Part shown: in pieces, positions 1-7,389 of the stretch
Position numbering within the stretch: position 1 is the stretch's first letter
Layout of the letters: the number at the start of each line of letters is the position of its first letter
From: MFAQ01 sp964429015
GTDB lineage: Bacteria > Patescibacteriota > Microgenomatia > UBA1400 > MFAQ01
Direction: 5' to 3'
Length of the DNA stretch: 64,000 nt
Assembly: GCA_964429015.1 (NCBI GenBank)
Contig: CAYSAM010000003.1
Location: 6,902 to 70,901 of the forward strand
Translations under genes and position numbers: made by a program
The notes under the pieces: model-generated
Told to the model about the DNA's origin: nothing
What the model saw: the letters and a program-made list of their open reading frames with translations, nothing else
Database searches by the model: none

Positions 1-2
1 AC

Positions 3-146
3 CCCAAATACCTCAAACGTATTAAGGTCAACAAGAGCTACGCAACACACAACACTCTAGGGGCAAAAACCGGGGACCGTGTTCGCATCGAAGAAACTCG
101 ACCAATTAGTAAAACCAAACACTGGCAAATAACCAAAATCCTATGA
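3..146 (+). CDS. rpsQ: Ribosomal protein uS17, C-terminal part
   Basis: Partial gene entering from the left edge, read in frame 3. The visible 47 residues (PKYLKRIKVNKSYATHN, then GDRVRIEETRPISKTKHW) match the C-terminal half of S17, a primary 16S rRNA-binding protein of the 30S subunit. The stop TGA overlaps the ATG of rplN (ATGA), so the two are translationally coupled. S17-L14-L24 is the standard spc-operon order. TGA acting as stop here argues against a recoded TGA. Confidence 0.93.
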   Translation, partial: PKYLKRIKVNKSYATHNTLGAKTGDRVRIEETRPISKTKHWQITKIL

Positions 147-517
147 TTCAACTAAGATCTGTTCTCAAAGTAGCCGACAACTCCGGCGCAAAACTCGTAA
201 AAGTCGCTTTAGTTCATGGTGGCTCAAGACGCCGCTTTGGTTATATTGGCGATGTCGTCACCGCAGTTGTCGAAGGTGCAGACACCAACGGCGCTGTCAA
301 AGACAAACAACTCGTTAAGGCTGTTATCGTTAGAACTCGAAAAGAAACTCGTCGCCCTGACGGTTCCTACATTAGATTCGACGAAAACGCCGCAGTTATT
401 ATCGACTCTATCTCTGGCAAACAACCTCTAGGTACTCGTATCTTTGGACCCATTGCTCGCGAAGTCAAAGACGCAGGTTTTAGCAAGATAGCATCCCTAG
501 CACCAGAAGTAGTATAA
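143..517 (+). CDS. rplN: 50S ribosomal protein uL14
   Basis: A 124-residue protein beginning MIQLRSVLKVADNSGAK, the signature L14 start, and containing the conserved stretch around GDVVTAVV and RTRKETRRPDGSYIRF. L14 binds 23S rRNA at the subunit interface. Length is normal for the family (about 122). The start overlaps the rpsQ stop by four bases and no SD is visible; translation probably continues by coupling. Confidence 0.98.
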   Translation: MIQLRSVLKVADNSGAKLVKVALVHGGSRRRFGYIGDVVTAVVEGADTNGAVKDKQLVKAVIVRTRKETRRPDGSYIRFDENAAVIIDSISGKQPLGTRIFGPIAREVKDAGFSKIASLAPEVV

Positions 518-522
518 AGCTT

Positions 523-846
523 ATGTTTAAATTCAAAATCAACGACACAGTCCAAATTACTGCCGGCAAAGACAAAGGTCGCACTGGTAAAATCCTCAAA
601 GTTTTACCTGTGGCTCAAAAAGTTTTAGTCGAAGGTATCAATCTTTACAAAAAACACATTAAACCAAAAGGTAACGAGGCTGGTACTATTGTCACCCTTC
701 CTCGCGCCATCTCAACTGCCTCTGTCGCCATCATCTGTACTAGCTGCGGCAAACCTACCAGAGTCGGTTTCGATGCCTCCCAAAGCCCCAAAGTTCGTGT
801 TTGTCACAAGTGCCGACAGGTTATCAAGTCCGACACCAAAAAATAA
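523..846 (+). CDS. rplX: 50S ribosomal protein uL24
   Basis: A 107-residue L24. It has the N-terminal KOW motif (residues about 5-32, DTVQITAGKDKGRTGKI) and the INLYKKHIKPK segment. The C-terminal half carries CTSCGKPTRVGF and CHKC, a CxxC...CxxC pattern suggesting a zinc-binding form. L24 starts 50S assembly. The gap to rplN is five bases and there is no SD. Confidence 0.97.
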   Translation: MFKFKINDTVQITAGKDKGRTGKILKVLPVAQKVLVEGINLYKKHIKPKGNEAGTIVTLPRAISTASVAIICTSCGKPTRVGFDASQSPKVRVCHKCRQVIKSDTKK

Positions 847-851
847 CACCT

Positions 852-1397
852 ATGCAAACACTTAAACAACGCTTCCAAAAAGAAATTCGTCCAGCTCTTC
901 AAAAAGAACTCGGTTTGGTTTCTATAGAGGAAACTCCAAAAATAACCAAGATCACCGTAAATACTTCTTCCAAAGATTTCAAAACCGATAAGGAATTCTT
1001 AGCAAAAACCAAAGATTGGCTAAGCAAGATTACAGGTCAAAAACCTTCTGAGAGAAGATCTTCTGGTGCTATTGCCGCTTTTAATCTTCGCGAAAACGAA
1101 GTTGTCGGACTCAAAGTTACCTTAAGAGGTGACAGAATGTACGATTTTTACCAAAAGTTAGTAACTATTGTTTTACCTCGTCTAAAAGACTTTCAAGGTG
1201 TTTCTCGTACCACATTCGATCAAAATGGTAACTACTCTCTTGGTTTAGTCGAACAAATAGTGTTTCCTGAAGTAGAATATGATAAAATCGGGAGGATTCA
1301 AGGGCTACAAATCACTATTTCCACTAGTGCTTCCAATCCAGCAGACGCCGAGAGACTTCTCGAGGAACTAGGTATGCCTTTTACAAAAAAATCATAA
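852..1397 (+). CDS. rplE: 50S ribosomal protein uL5
   Basis: The ATG at 852 (MQTLKQRFQKEIRPALQKELG) gives 181 residues, the usual L5 size. A longer reading from 801 would overlap rplX by 46 bases and add residues not seen in L5. Conserved parts include KITVN, SGAIAAFNLRENE and the VSRTTFDQNGNYSLGL region. L5 binds 5S rRNA and contacts the P-site tRNA. No SD precedes the start. Confidence 0.97.
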   Translation: MQTLKQRFQKEIRPALQKELGLVSIEETPKITKITVNTSSKDFKTDKEFLAKTKDWLSKITGQKPSERRSSGAIAAFNLRENEVVGLKVTLRGDRMYDFYQKLVTIVLPRLKDFQGVSRTTFDQNGNYSLGLVEQIVFPEVEYDKIGRIQGLQITISTSASNPADAERLLEELGMPFTKKS

Positions 1398-1406
1398 ATA
1401 TCGAAC

Positions 1407-1592
1407 ATGGCTAAAACAAGCAAAATAGAAAAAACCAAAAGACTCGCGGGTCACTCAACTAGAGATCACCGTCGTTGCCAACTTTGTGGTCGTCCTCGTG
1501 GTGTTATCCGTATCTTTGGTCTTTGCAGACTTTGCTTTAGAGAGATGGCTCACAAAGGCGAACTCCCCGGTGTTTACAAAATGTCAAAATAA
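1407..1592 (+). CDS. rpsN: 30S ribosomal protein uS14, zinc (type Z) form
   Basis: A 61-residue short S14 carrying the zinc motif CQLCGRP...CRLCF (CxxC-x12-CxxC) and the RIFGLCRLCFREMAHKGELPG signature region. This C+ form is 61 residues, unlike the 101-residue zinc-free form. It sits in its standard place between rplE and rpsH with nine-base spacing and no SD. Confidence 0.98.
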   Translation: MAKTSKIEKTKRLAGHSTRDHRRCQLCGRPRGVIRIFGLCRLCFREMAHKGELPGVYKMSK

Positions 1593-1597
1593 ATAAT

Positions 1598-1987
1598 ATG
1601 GATACTACAGCAGACTTTATCACTATCATCAGAAACGGCTACCTAGCCAAAAAGACTCAGGTTACCACGAACTTTTCCAAGCTTCGCGGTGAAATTGCTC
1701 GCATTCTCAAAGATGAAGCTTTTATTGAGGACTTTTTAGTTACCGACGCCAAACCTAGCAAAAAAATCACCGTCAACCTTCGTTACTTCGAAAAAGACAT
1801 GCCCGCCATTACCGGAATCAAAAAAGTCACCAAGCCCAGTGTCCGCATTTACTCCGGCTACAACAAGCTCCCCAAAACTCTTTCAGGTGCTGGTACTACT
1901 ATTGTTTCTACTTCTAAAGGTTTACTTACTGGCAAACAAGCCAAAGAGCAACATCTAGGTGGAGAAGTTATTTGTCAAATTTGGTAA
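1598..1987 (+). CDS. rpsH: 30S ribosomal protein uS8
   Basis: A 129-residue S8. The N-terminus (DFITIIRNGYLAKK) and the C-terminal STSKGLLTGKQAKEQHLGGE stretch match the family core that binds the central domain of 16S rRNA. In well-studied bacteria S8 is the translational repressor of the spc operon; no repressor-target hairpin was sought here. Spacing to rpsN is five bases. Confidence 0.97.
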   Translation: MDTTADFITIIRNGYLAKKTQVTTNFSKLRGEIARILKDEAFIEDFLVTDAKPSKKITVNLRYFEKDMPAITGIKKVTKPSVRIYSGYNKLPKTLSGAGTTIVSTSKGLLTGKQAKEQHLGGEVICQIW

Positions 1988-1993
1988 AAATAT

Positions 1994-2542
1994 ATGAGCC
2001 GCATAGGAAAAAAACCCCTCCACTTGCCCGAAAACGTAAAACTTGAAGTTCTCGATGGACTTCTCAGATTCACAGGTCCAAAAGGTACTCTCGAATCTGT
2101 TCTTCCCAAAGGAATTTTTATGGAAGAAAAAGACAGTGTTCTGTCTTTTACTAGAAAAACCAACGAACCAGCCACTCGCGCTCTTCATGGTCTTGCTCGT
2201 CGCTTGGCTCAAAACGCCATTACCGGTGTCACCGAAGGTTTTGTTAAAGATCTCTTGTTAATTGGTACTGGTTATCGTGTTGCCAACCACGCCGATGGTA
2301 TTAGTCTTTCTGTAGGCTTTTCTCACCCTGTTATCTTCAAAAAAGTTCCCGGGGTCACTATCACCATCGAAGGCCAAGACAAAATCAAAGTTGTTGGTAT
2401 CGACAAACAGCTCGTAGGTCAAGTTGCCGCTAACATCCGGGAAATCAAAAAACCAGAACCTTACAAAGGCAAAGGTATCCGCTATGTCGACGAAGTCATC
2501 ATCAAGAAACAAGGTAAGTCAGCTACCAAAACTGCTTCCTAA
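1994..2542 (+). CDS. rplF: 50S ribosomal protein uL6
   Basis: A 182-residue L6 with the opening MSRIGKKPLHLPENV, the two tandem L6 folds, and the C-terminal signature EPYKGKGIRYVDEVI. L6 binds 23S rRNA near the factor-binding centre. The gene follows rpsH after six bases, with an A-rich, SD-free leader. Confidence 0.98.
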   Translation: MSRIGKKPLHLPENVKLEVLDGLLRFTGPKGTLESVLPKGIFMEEKDSVLSFTRKTNEPATRALHGLARRLAQNAITGVTEGFVKDLLLIGTGYRVANHADGISLSVGFSHPVIFKKVPGVTITIEGQDKIKVVGIDKQLVGQVAANIREIKKPEPYKGKGIRYVDEVIIKKQGKSATKTAS

Positions 2543-2548
2543 ACTCCT

Positions 2549-2890
2549 ATGAAAAAAAGTAATAACCCTCAAATCCAAAGACAAACTCGTATTCGTGCTA
2601 AGCTTTTAGCTCGTGTCGACAGGCCTCGTCTTACTGTAAACAGGTCAAATACTCACATCTTTGCTCAAATCATTGATTTAAGCGGTAAAGTTCTTGCTGC
2701 TTTTGGTTCTCAAGCTTTAAAGTCAAAGACTAACAAAACCGAAATGTCAGTAGAAGTTGGTAAAAAGCTCGGTGAGATAGCCAAAAAGAACAATGTTTCC
2801 GAAGTTGTTTTTGATAGAGGTTCTTATCGTTATCATGGCCGTGTCAAAGCTTTGGCAGAAGCCGTAAGAGCTGCAGGCATCAAATTTTAA
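2549..2890 (+). CDS. rplR: 50S ribosomal protein uL18
   Basis: A 113-residue L18. Conserved pieces are RPRLTVNRSNTHIFAQIID near residues 25-43 and the C-terminal DRGSYRYHGRVKALAEAVR. L18 bridges 5S and 23S rRNA. The start ATG follows the rplF stop by six bases with no SD. Confidence 0.97.
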   Translation: MKKSNNPQIQRQTRIRAKLLARVDRPRLTVNRSNTHIFAQIIDLSGKVLAAFGSQALKSKTNKTEMSVEVGKKLGEIAKKNNVSEVVFDRGSYRYHGRVKALAEAVRAAGIKF

Positions 2891-2895
2891 ATCTG

Positions 2896-2934
2896 CGTTA
2901 TTGCGCGATTCGGTAATCCGAACCAAAGCAATCC
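2896..2934 (+). repeat. Degenerate REP-like palindrome between rplR and rpsE
   Basis: The 90-base gap between rplR and rpsE holds a sequence of the form cgTTATTGCGcg...GCAATCC with an inner TTCGG/CCGAA hairpin. It matches the shape of the GTCATTGCGAG...GCAATCC repeats found at 4058, 11575, 26939, 31789, 33993 and 42736. A TATAAT at 2946-2951 just downstream could promote rpsE, but I see no good -35. Confidence 0.5.
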
Positions 2935-2980
2935 AAAAAAATAGATATAATACAAAATCACAAAACAAAACAAACTAAAA

Positions 2981-3505
2981 ATGGCATATTCAGGCAACAC
3001 CAACAATCGCGGTAACAATCAAAGACCAGTCTCAGATAATTTTGAGCAAGTTTTAGAAATTCGTCGCGTTAGCAAAAAAACCCAAGGCGGCACAAATGTT
3101 TCTTTTTCTGCCTTAGTGGTTACAGGTGACAAAAAGGGTAAAGTTGGTCTAGGTTTAGCCAAAGCCCCAAACGTTGCCGACGCTATCAAAAAGTCCATCC
3201 GTTTAGGTAATCGTGATTTGGTTCAGGTTCCTCTAAGTAACGGCACCATTCCTTACGAAACCAAAAGTAAGTATGGCGCCGCCAAGGTTCTCTTCCGCCC
3301 TGCTCCAAAAGGTACAGGTATCATTGCTGGTTCAGCCGTTCGTGCTGTAGTAGAAGCCGCAGGTATCACCGACATAGTTTGTAAAGTTCTCGGAACCAAT
3401 AACAAAACTAGCAATGCTCGCGCTACTTTCAAAGCCCTCAAACAAATCGAAACACTCGCCAAAAAATACCAATTGCTCAAAGCCCTAAAAACAGCTAAGG
3501 CTTAA
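2981..3505 (+). CDS. rpsE: 30S ribosomal protein uS5
   Basis: A 174-residue S5. It has the double-stranded RNA-binding-like N-terminal domain (RRVSKKTQGGTNVSFSALVV) and the C-terminal FRPAPKGTGIIAGSAVRAV signature. S5 contributes to decoding fidelity. It is followed directly by rplO, five bases apart, with no rpmD (L30) gene between them, the arrangement expected of CPR bacteria. Confidence 0.98.
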   Translation: MAYSGNTNNRGNNQRPVSDNFEQVLEIRRVSKKTQGGTNVSFSALVVTGDKKGKVGLGLAKAPNVADAIKKSIRLGNRDLVQVPLSNGTIPYETKSKYGAAKVLFRPAPKGTGIIAGSAVRAVVEAAGITDIVCKVLGTNNKTSNARATFKALKQIETLAKKYQLLKALKTAKA

Positions 3506-3510
3506 ACAAC

Positions 3511-3960
3511 ATGAACACAATACTCACCAATCTTCAAAAAGTCACCAAAACAGGTAAAAAACGCCTAGGACGAGGACGTGGTTCAGGTGTTGGTGGTCAT
3601 ACTGTTGGTCGTGGTCAAAAAGGTCAAAAGACTCGAGGAGTTATCCCCCTCTGGTTCGAAGGTGGACAGCTTCCTTTGGTCCGCAGAACTCCTTTTATCA
3701 AAGGTAAACACCGCTTCCAGGTAATTAACAACCAACCCACCACCGTCAACTTTGATCTTCTCAGTAAACACTTCGAGGATAAATCTGTGGTCGATAATCT
3801 CACTCTCGCCAAAGCCCTAAAGATCAGTGAAAAGGTCGCCAAAAACGGTTTTAAGGTCATTGCTACTGGCAAGCTCACCAAGGCTCTAGAGGTCAAAGTA
3901 GCAGCTTCAGTAGGTGCCATCAAAGCCATCGAAGTTGCAGGCGGCTCCCACTCAATCTAA
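3511..3960 (+). CDS. rplO: 50S ribosomal protein uL15
   Basis: A 149-residue L15 with the glycine/arginine-rich N-terminus (KKRLGRGRGSGVGGHTVGRG) and C-terminal KAIEVAGG. L15 is a late 50S assembly protein. It closes this transcription block: a terminator starts 25 bases after the stop, and secY, usually next, lies 6.3 kb away beyond an accessory island. Confidence 0.97.
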   Translation: MNTILTNLQKVTKTGKKRLGRGRGSGVGGHTVGRGQKGQKTRGVIPLWFEGGQLPLVRRTPFIKGKHRFQVINNQPTTVNFDLLSKHFEDKSVVDNLTLAKALKISEKVAKNGFKVIATGKLTKALEVKVAASVGAIKAIEVAGGSHSI

Positions 3961-3984
3961 GAATTCTTTATTAAGTCCCAAAAA

Positions 3985-4010
3985 AGTCGCCGAAATGGCG
4001 GCTTTTTTTG
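3985..4010 (+). terminator. Intrinsic terminator after rplO
   Basis: A seven-pair stem AGTCGCC/GGCGGCT (one G-T pair) with loop GAAAT is followed by a run of seven T. It ends the first part of the ribosomal operon and separates it from the accessory island. Confidence 0.85.
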
Positions 4011-4020
4011 TTTTTCTGGT

Positions 4021-4048
4021 TGTCATTCCCGACTCGATCGGGAATCCA
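4021..4048. repeat. Palindromic repeat TGTCATTCCCG type
   Basis: The palindrome TTCCCGA-ctcga-TCGGGAA is embedded in TGTCATTCCCG...GGGAATCCATC. Related copies with other inner sequences lie at 12528, 26882 and 53180, so this is a dispersed repeat family. Confidence 0.7.
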
Positions 4049-4057
4049 TCCCCATTT

Positions 4058-4100
4058 CGTCATTGCGAGGCTCGACTTTAGGTCGACCGTGGCAATCCAC
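4058..4100. repeat. REP-like element, GTCATTGCGAG family
   Basis: CGTCATTGCGAGG starts the element and GGCAATCCAC ends it, with an inner CGACTTTAGGTCG palindrome. Other family members occur throughout the window. An ATG inside it could extend the next ORF upstream, but that reading would translate the repeat. Confidence 0.75.
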
Positions 4101-4115
4101 CTACCATCCTGAACC

Positions 4116-4145
4116 TTGCCCAAACACCCTATATTATGGTACAAT
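4116..4145 (+). promoter_or_regulatory. Promoter of the 4189 gene
   Basis: TTGCCC (4116-4121) and an extended -10 TGgTACAAT (TACAAT at 4140-4145) are 18 bases apart. The same TGn-extended -10 style recurs at other accessory units. Confidence 0.6.
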
Positions 4146-4188
4146 TACCATCAGAAATCTTAAAATCCAAGAAAAAAAGAGGTGTAAA

Positions 4189-4821
4189 TTGACAACACAA
4201 AGCGAAAGAAGGAAAAGAACTACCCAAGCACTGCTGTTGGCCGCCCGCCAACTTTACAACGAATTAGATTTTTTTCAAAAGTACTTTACTTCCACAGTGA
4301 TTTTAAACGGCTACGTTTGCTGGATGAACGACAGAAAAACAGGTTACTACAAGGTTAATGTCAACAGCGGCATTGTCCTTGAAGTTGATACCATTGAAGA
4401 TACGACGGGTAAATACGTAAGGACAGAAGACCTTGTTTCGGTTTCCATGGCAATGGCAAACTTCATCAATATTTCCGGAACTATGGCAGGTTACTCGAGG
4501 CCTCTGCCTCAAATCAGCCACCAAGTACTGGATGGCATTGGTTGTCAGGTAACTACTCGTGGCGCGAACGAGACAGATCTAACGCTTTATGCTTCTCACG
4601 ATGTCTATCTAGAACTTGCCAAGTTGCATGTATTACACGAGCAAATATATTGGCCCCACAAACTCACCCATTACGCTCTAAAAGATGGCCGAACTCTGGC
4701 AATCACCATCGAGGAAAAAGAAGTTAACTTCGCAGTTTTGAGATCTCAATCCGTTCCAGTGAAAACAGGTATTCTTGAAATGCGCAACGCACTCATGGAA
4801 TTTGTTCTTTACTGCAGTTAG
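4189..4821 (+). CDS. Unrecognised accessory protein A with the paralogous module
   Basis: I choose the TTG at 4189, preceded by AAAGAGGTG, giving 210 residues; the upstream ATG at 4063 lies inside a repeat. No known family is recognised, and there is no signal peptide or membrane helix. After a helical N-terminus, residues 41-90 contain GYYKVNVNSGIVLEV and then a helix. This pattern recurs at the same offset in the neighbouring genes at 6262, 6713, 7390, 8043 and 8715, so I infer divergent paralogues. The unit has its own promoter and terminator. Confidence 0.75.
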   Translation: MTTQSERRKRTTQALLLAARQLYNELDFFQKYFTSTVILNGYVCWMNDRKTGYYKVNVNSGIVLEVDTIEDTTGKYVRTEDLVSVSMAMANFINISGTMAGYSRPLPQISHQVLDGIGCQVTTRGANETDLTLYASHDVYLELAKLHVLHEQIYWPHKLTHYALKDGRTLAITIEEKEVNFAVLRSQSVPVKTGILEMRNALMEFVLYCS

Positions 4822-4832
4822 TTAGATACCAG

Positions 4833-4858
4833 CCCGCCTCATTGAGGCGGGTTCTTTT
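4833..4858 (+). terminator. Terminator of the 4189 unit
   Basis: A perfect eight-pair stem CCCGCCTC/GAGGCGGG with an ATT loop is followed by TTCTTTT. Confidence 0.88.
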
Positions 4859-4920
4859 ATACCTACCATCATCCTTACCAAAACACCCTCACGCCCGCAG
4901 GATTTTTTTGTGCCCAAATC

Positions 4921-4949
4921 TTGAATATTATCCTATATAGTGCTAAAAT
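4921..4949 (+). promoter_or_regulatory. Promoter of the 4996 gene (duplicated at 5621)
   Basis: TTGAAT, 17 bases, then TGcTAAAAT. The stretch TCCTATATAGTGCTAAAATA followed by CCCCA is repeated exactly at 5631-5655, and the flanking poly-T plus TGCCCAAA also match. The promoter block appears duplicated. Confidence 0.8.
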
Positions 4950-4995
4950 ACCCCAGATTTATCCAATCCACACTTTAAGTTAAAGGAGCTATCAC

Positions 4996-5559
4996 ATGCC
5001 GTCTGAATTCAAGAAGTTTTCACCTTACTTACTTTTGCTATTTATCTTCAGCGCAATCCTCGGTCTTTTCCTTCGTGGCAATCAGCTTGCCACCAGTATC
5101 TGGTTAGGCGTAGCCGTGGTTACCTGTATCTGCCTTATCGGTATTGAGTTCGGCTCACTTCTATTAGTCAAAAAAGACAAAAATCTCTGGTACACAGAAA
5201 CTCTCATTGCCGACAACAACGCAATCTTTGTCTTTGGCGAAGATGAACGGCACGAAGCTAAAGAGATTGTGGAGAACGTTCGACGTTTATACAATGCTGG
5301 AGTACTATATCCTGTCTTAAATATTTTTGGAGTCGAAACGAGGGCTAACTTTTGGGGAAAAGACTTTTACTGCCCATTTTCTACGACAGTATCTACATAC
5401 CTTTGCATAACCCCAGACGGTGTTTTCTGTCGAAGTAACAGCGGGCTCGAAGTCCTGGAAAAGTTTGAGGCAATAAGTTTTGGATTCTTACAAGAACTCC
5501 ACCGTGAGTTAGCACTTCAGGTTGAAAAACTCCCAGACCTTTCGGAAGATGAGTGGTAA
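4996..5559 (+). CDS. Unrecognised membrane-anchored accessory protein B
   Basis: A 187-residue protein with two N-terminal hydrophobic helices (about residues 10-28 and 33-56) and a soluble C-terminal domain of about 125 residues. The C-terminal part contains TYLCITPDGVFC followed by a helix, which resembles the strand-then-helix pattern of its neighbours, though weakly. A strong SD (AAAGGAG, 4982-4988) sits seven bases before the ATG. The unit is flanked by its own promoter and terminator. Function unknown. Confidence 0.75.
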   Translation: MPSEFKKFSPYLLLLFIFSAILGLFLRGNQLATSIWLGVAVVTCICLIGIEFGSLLLVKKDKNLWYTETLIADNNAIFVFGEDERHEAKEIVENVRRLYNAGVLYPVLNIFGVETRANFWGKDFYCPFSTTVSTYLCITPDGVFCRSNSGLEVLEKFEAISFGFLQELHRELALQVEKLPDLSEDEW

Positions 5560-5573
5560 TTTGTTTATTTTCG

Positions 5574-5609
5574 TTCCCCGTCGCCATCATGGCCACGGGG
5601 AATTTTTTT
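5574..5609 (+). terminator. Terminator of the 4996 unit
   Basis: TTCCCCGT pairs with ACGGGGAA, with an inner GGCC-type extension, followed by a T run. Confidence 0.8.
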
Positions 5610-5620
5610 ATGCCCAAAGA

Positions 5621-5649
5621 ATGAAAATAATCCTATATAGTGCTAAAAT
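5621..5649 (+). promoter_or_regulatory. Promoter of the 5681-6262 unit
   Basis: ATGAAA, 17 bases, TGcTAAAAT; the -10 region is an exact copy of the promoter at 4931-4955. Confidence 0.7.
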
Positions 5650-5680
5650 ACCCCAAAATTCCTTAATAAAAGGAGGCTAT

Positions 5681-6229
5681 ATGCCTTTATTTAAATTCGC
5701 TCTAGAAGACTGGTACCGACTTCCAATTGGTGGCAAGTACGAGTGCTACGTTCGCCCAGACCGCCCATATACTATTATCATCGACAATGAGCACAACAAA
5801 GTCGCTCTCACATTGGAAATCTCTTCAAACCCAAACTGGTATGTAGAAGAATTTACGAAACAAGTTGAGGCTGACATGGTTCTTCCGCTAAATCAACATA
5901 ACCTCTATTTTCTAGAAAGAGAAGCCCTGCTTGCAGAAGAAAGGCTCAATATCCACCACGATCATTTTTATGAAGATGTTGGTGAATTGGAAGAAAAGAG
6001 ATATCTATACGCCGCAATATTCGAAGTCTTTCTGTTCGATCGTCCCCCAGGTTATCTCGGCCTTCGTAGCCAGCAAGAATACTTGTTGGTTTACAACTCG
6101 ATACCTTATCTTAGTTTCGATCCAAACAGTCTGGAGTATCAAAAATCGCTAAACATATTCACTGCCTTTACAGGTGCAACTGTTTGCAGAGTTGTAGATG
6201 TTACAGACTCGATTATTTCAGGTATATAA
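5681..6229 (+). CDS. Unrecognised accessory protein C
   Basis: A 182-residue protein starting at the ATG after the strong SD AAAAGGAGGC; an upstream in-frame start at 5522 would overlap the previous gene and its terminator and is rejected. It is acidic and rich in aromatic residues, without signal peptide or membrane helices. Segments YTIIIDNEHNKVALTLEI and YLLVYNSIPYLSFDP are hairpin-like and may be remote copies of the module in this island. No known family is recognised. Confidence 0.75.
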   Translation: MPLFKFALEDWYRLPIGGKYECYVRPDRPYTIIIDNEHNKVALTLEISSNPNWYVEEFTKQVEADMVLPLNQHNLYFLEREALLAEERLNIHHDHFYEDVGELEEKRYLYAAIFEVFLFDRPPGYLGLRSQQEYLLVYNSIPYLSFDPNSLEYQKSLNIFTAFTGATVCRVVDVTDSIISGI

Positions 6230-6261
6230 TCAGCCCAGCACACGAAAATAAAGGAGAAAAA

Positions 6262-6591
6262 ATGGACATTGATTTTTCAGGTTCGCTTGAAAGACTCTTA
6301 AAAATAACCCGTTTTTTACATTCGATCATTGAGAATTTAGCTTTGGAAAAGCAAGAATCACCAAGTCTATACTTTGAGGCTAACAAGCTATACATTAACC
6401 TCAATCATCGACAAGGCTGGATTGTTGTCGATCCTGAAAATAATCGAGCTTATCATGTTTCGCGGGCCAAGGATCCAGCTACAACTCAACATCCTTGCTC
6501 ACCATATTTGGCTGAATATATTTACAAGAGCCTGCACGACACCCTCATTGATCTCAATCTGCTTGTAGACTACAACAATTTTGAAGGATAG
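6262..6591 (+). CDS. Unrecognised accessory protein D with the paralogous module
   Basis: The ATG at 6262 follows AAAGGAG with good spacing; 109 residues. An N-terminal helical region (about 1-35) leads to GWIVVDPENNRAYHV at residues 52-66 and then a helix. The position of the GWIVVD block (52-57) equals that of the matching blocks in the 4189, 6713 and 8715 products. It is the shortest clear member and probably close to a single module. It follows 5681 in one unit and precedes a terminator. Confidence 0.75.
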   Translation: MDIDFSGSLERLLKITRFLHSIIENLALEKQESPSLYFEANKLYINLNHRQGWIVVDPENNRAYHVSRAKDPATTQHPCSPYLAEYIYKSLHDTLIDLNLLVDYNNFEG

Positions 6592-6600
6592 CAACCATCA

Positions 6601-6628
6601 CACCCTCACATTCCGAGGGTGTTTTTAT
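6601..6628 (+). terminator. Terminator of the 5681-6262 unit
   Basis: CACCCTC/GAGGGTG stem of seven pairs followed by TTTTTATAT. Confidence 0.85.
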
Positions 6629-6635
6629 ATTCAAC

Positions 6636-6664
6636 TTGTTATATATCCCATAATGACATAAAAT
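6636..6664 (+). promoter_or_regulatory. Promoter of the 6713-7390 unit
   Basis: TTGTTA (6636-6641) and TAAAAT (6659-6664) are exactly 17 bases apart, 48 bases before the ATG at 6713. Confidence 0.65.
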
Positions 6665-6712
6665 ATCAAAGCGTGCGTTGTCACTTTAAAATACCAAACA
6701 CAGGAAGGTAAA

Positions 6713-7360
6713 ATGCTAAACGATTCTTTACGTCTCATGCTTGTTGAATCCACAATAAACGTCTTTAGGGTAGCTTTAAGTTCACCGTACTTCCTAAAGT
6801 CAATTGTGGATATCCCACACATAAACATAGGAAGCAACCTTTGTTTTTATGCAGAGGAGATAGGTGTTTATTGCTGCATCGACCTTAGTTTAAACGATAT
6901 ATATGTCTCACCAGAGCTAGTTGCTTTGGATTATCAAAATTACCCACAGGCTACCATCCAAGAACTTATTGTTTTGTCTCAAACACTTGTTCGCTTTGCA
7001 AAAAAAACAAGCTTGTGGTCAAGAATTTGTTCTTTATCTTGTCATATCAAAATTACTCCGGGAGAACAAGAACTTCTGCCACAAAGTTGTTATTTCGATA
7101 ATGAAATTCTATTTTGGTATAGCCCCAAAATTAACCAGTACCTTAGAGTCGATTTTGTTTCATATAGCTTATTCCTTATGGATGAGCCTTCAGATCAGAG
7201 GAGTGCTTGGAAAGTCCCCTCAGAACAACATTTGCAAGCAGTTATCGAAGAGATTGTAAGTCACTATATATCAATTCATAAAAAAACAACAATGATTGCT
7301 GAGTATATGAATCAATACTTACAAAACAAAGATCTTAGTCAAAAGTTTTCCCTAAGTTAA
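6713..7360 (+). CDS. Unrecognised accessory protein E with two module copies
   Basis: A 215-residue protein preceded by the SD CAGGAAGG. The first module has VYCCIDLSLNDIYV at residues 52-65 followed by a long helix. A second, similar arrangement begins near residue 140 (YLRVDFVSYSLFLM) and again is followed by a helix. The double-module layout matches the 8043 product. No signal peptide or known catalytic motif is visible. Function unknown. Confidence 0.75.
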   Translation: MLNDSLRLMLVESTINVFRVALSSPYFLKSIVDIPHINIGSNLCFYAEEIGVYCCIDLSLNDIYVSPELVALDYQNYPQATIQELIVLSQTLVRFAKKTSLWSRICSLSCHIKITPGEQELLPQSCYFDNEILFWYSPKINQYLRVDFVSYSLFLMDEPSDQRSAWKVPSEQHLQAVIEEIVSHYISIHKKTTMIAEYMNQYLQNKDLSQKFSLS

Positions 7361-7389
7361 AACTACTACTTGTGCAAACGGAGCTGCAA

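Noticed and set aside
801..851. Longer start for rplE
   Set aside because: It would overlap rplX and add residues foreign to L5; ATG 852 gives the normal length.
4063..4188. Upstream ATG extension of the 4189 gene
   Set aside because: The added residues are encoded by a REP-like repeat and the promoter; an SD precedes the TTG at 4189.
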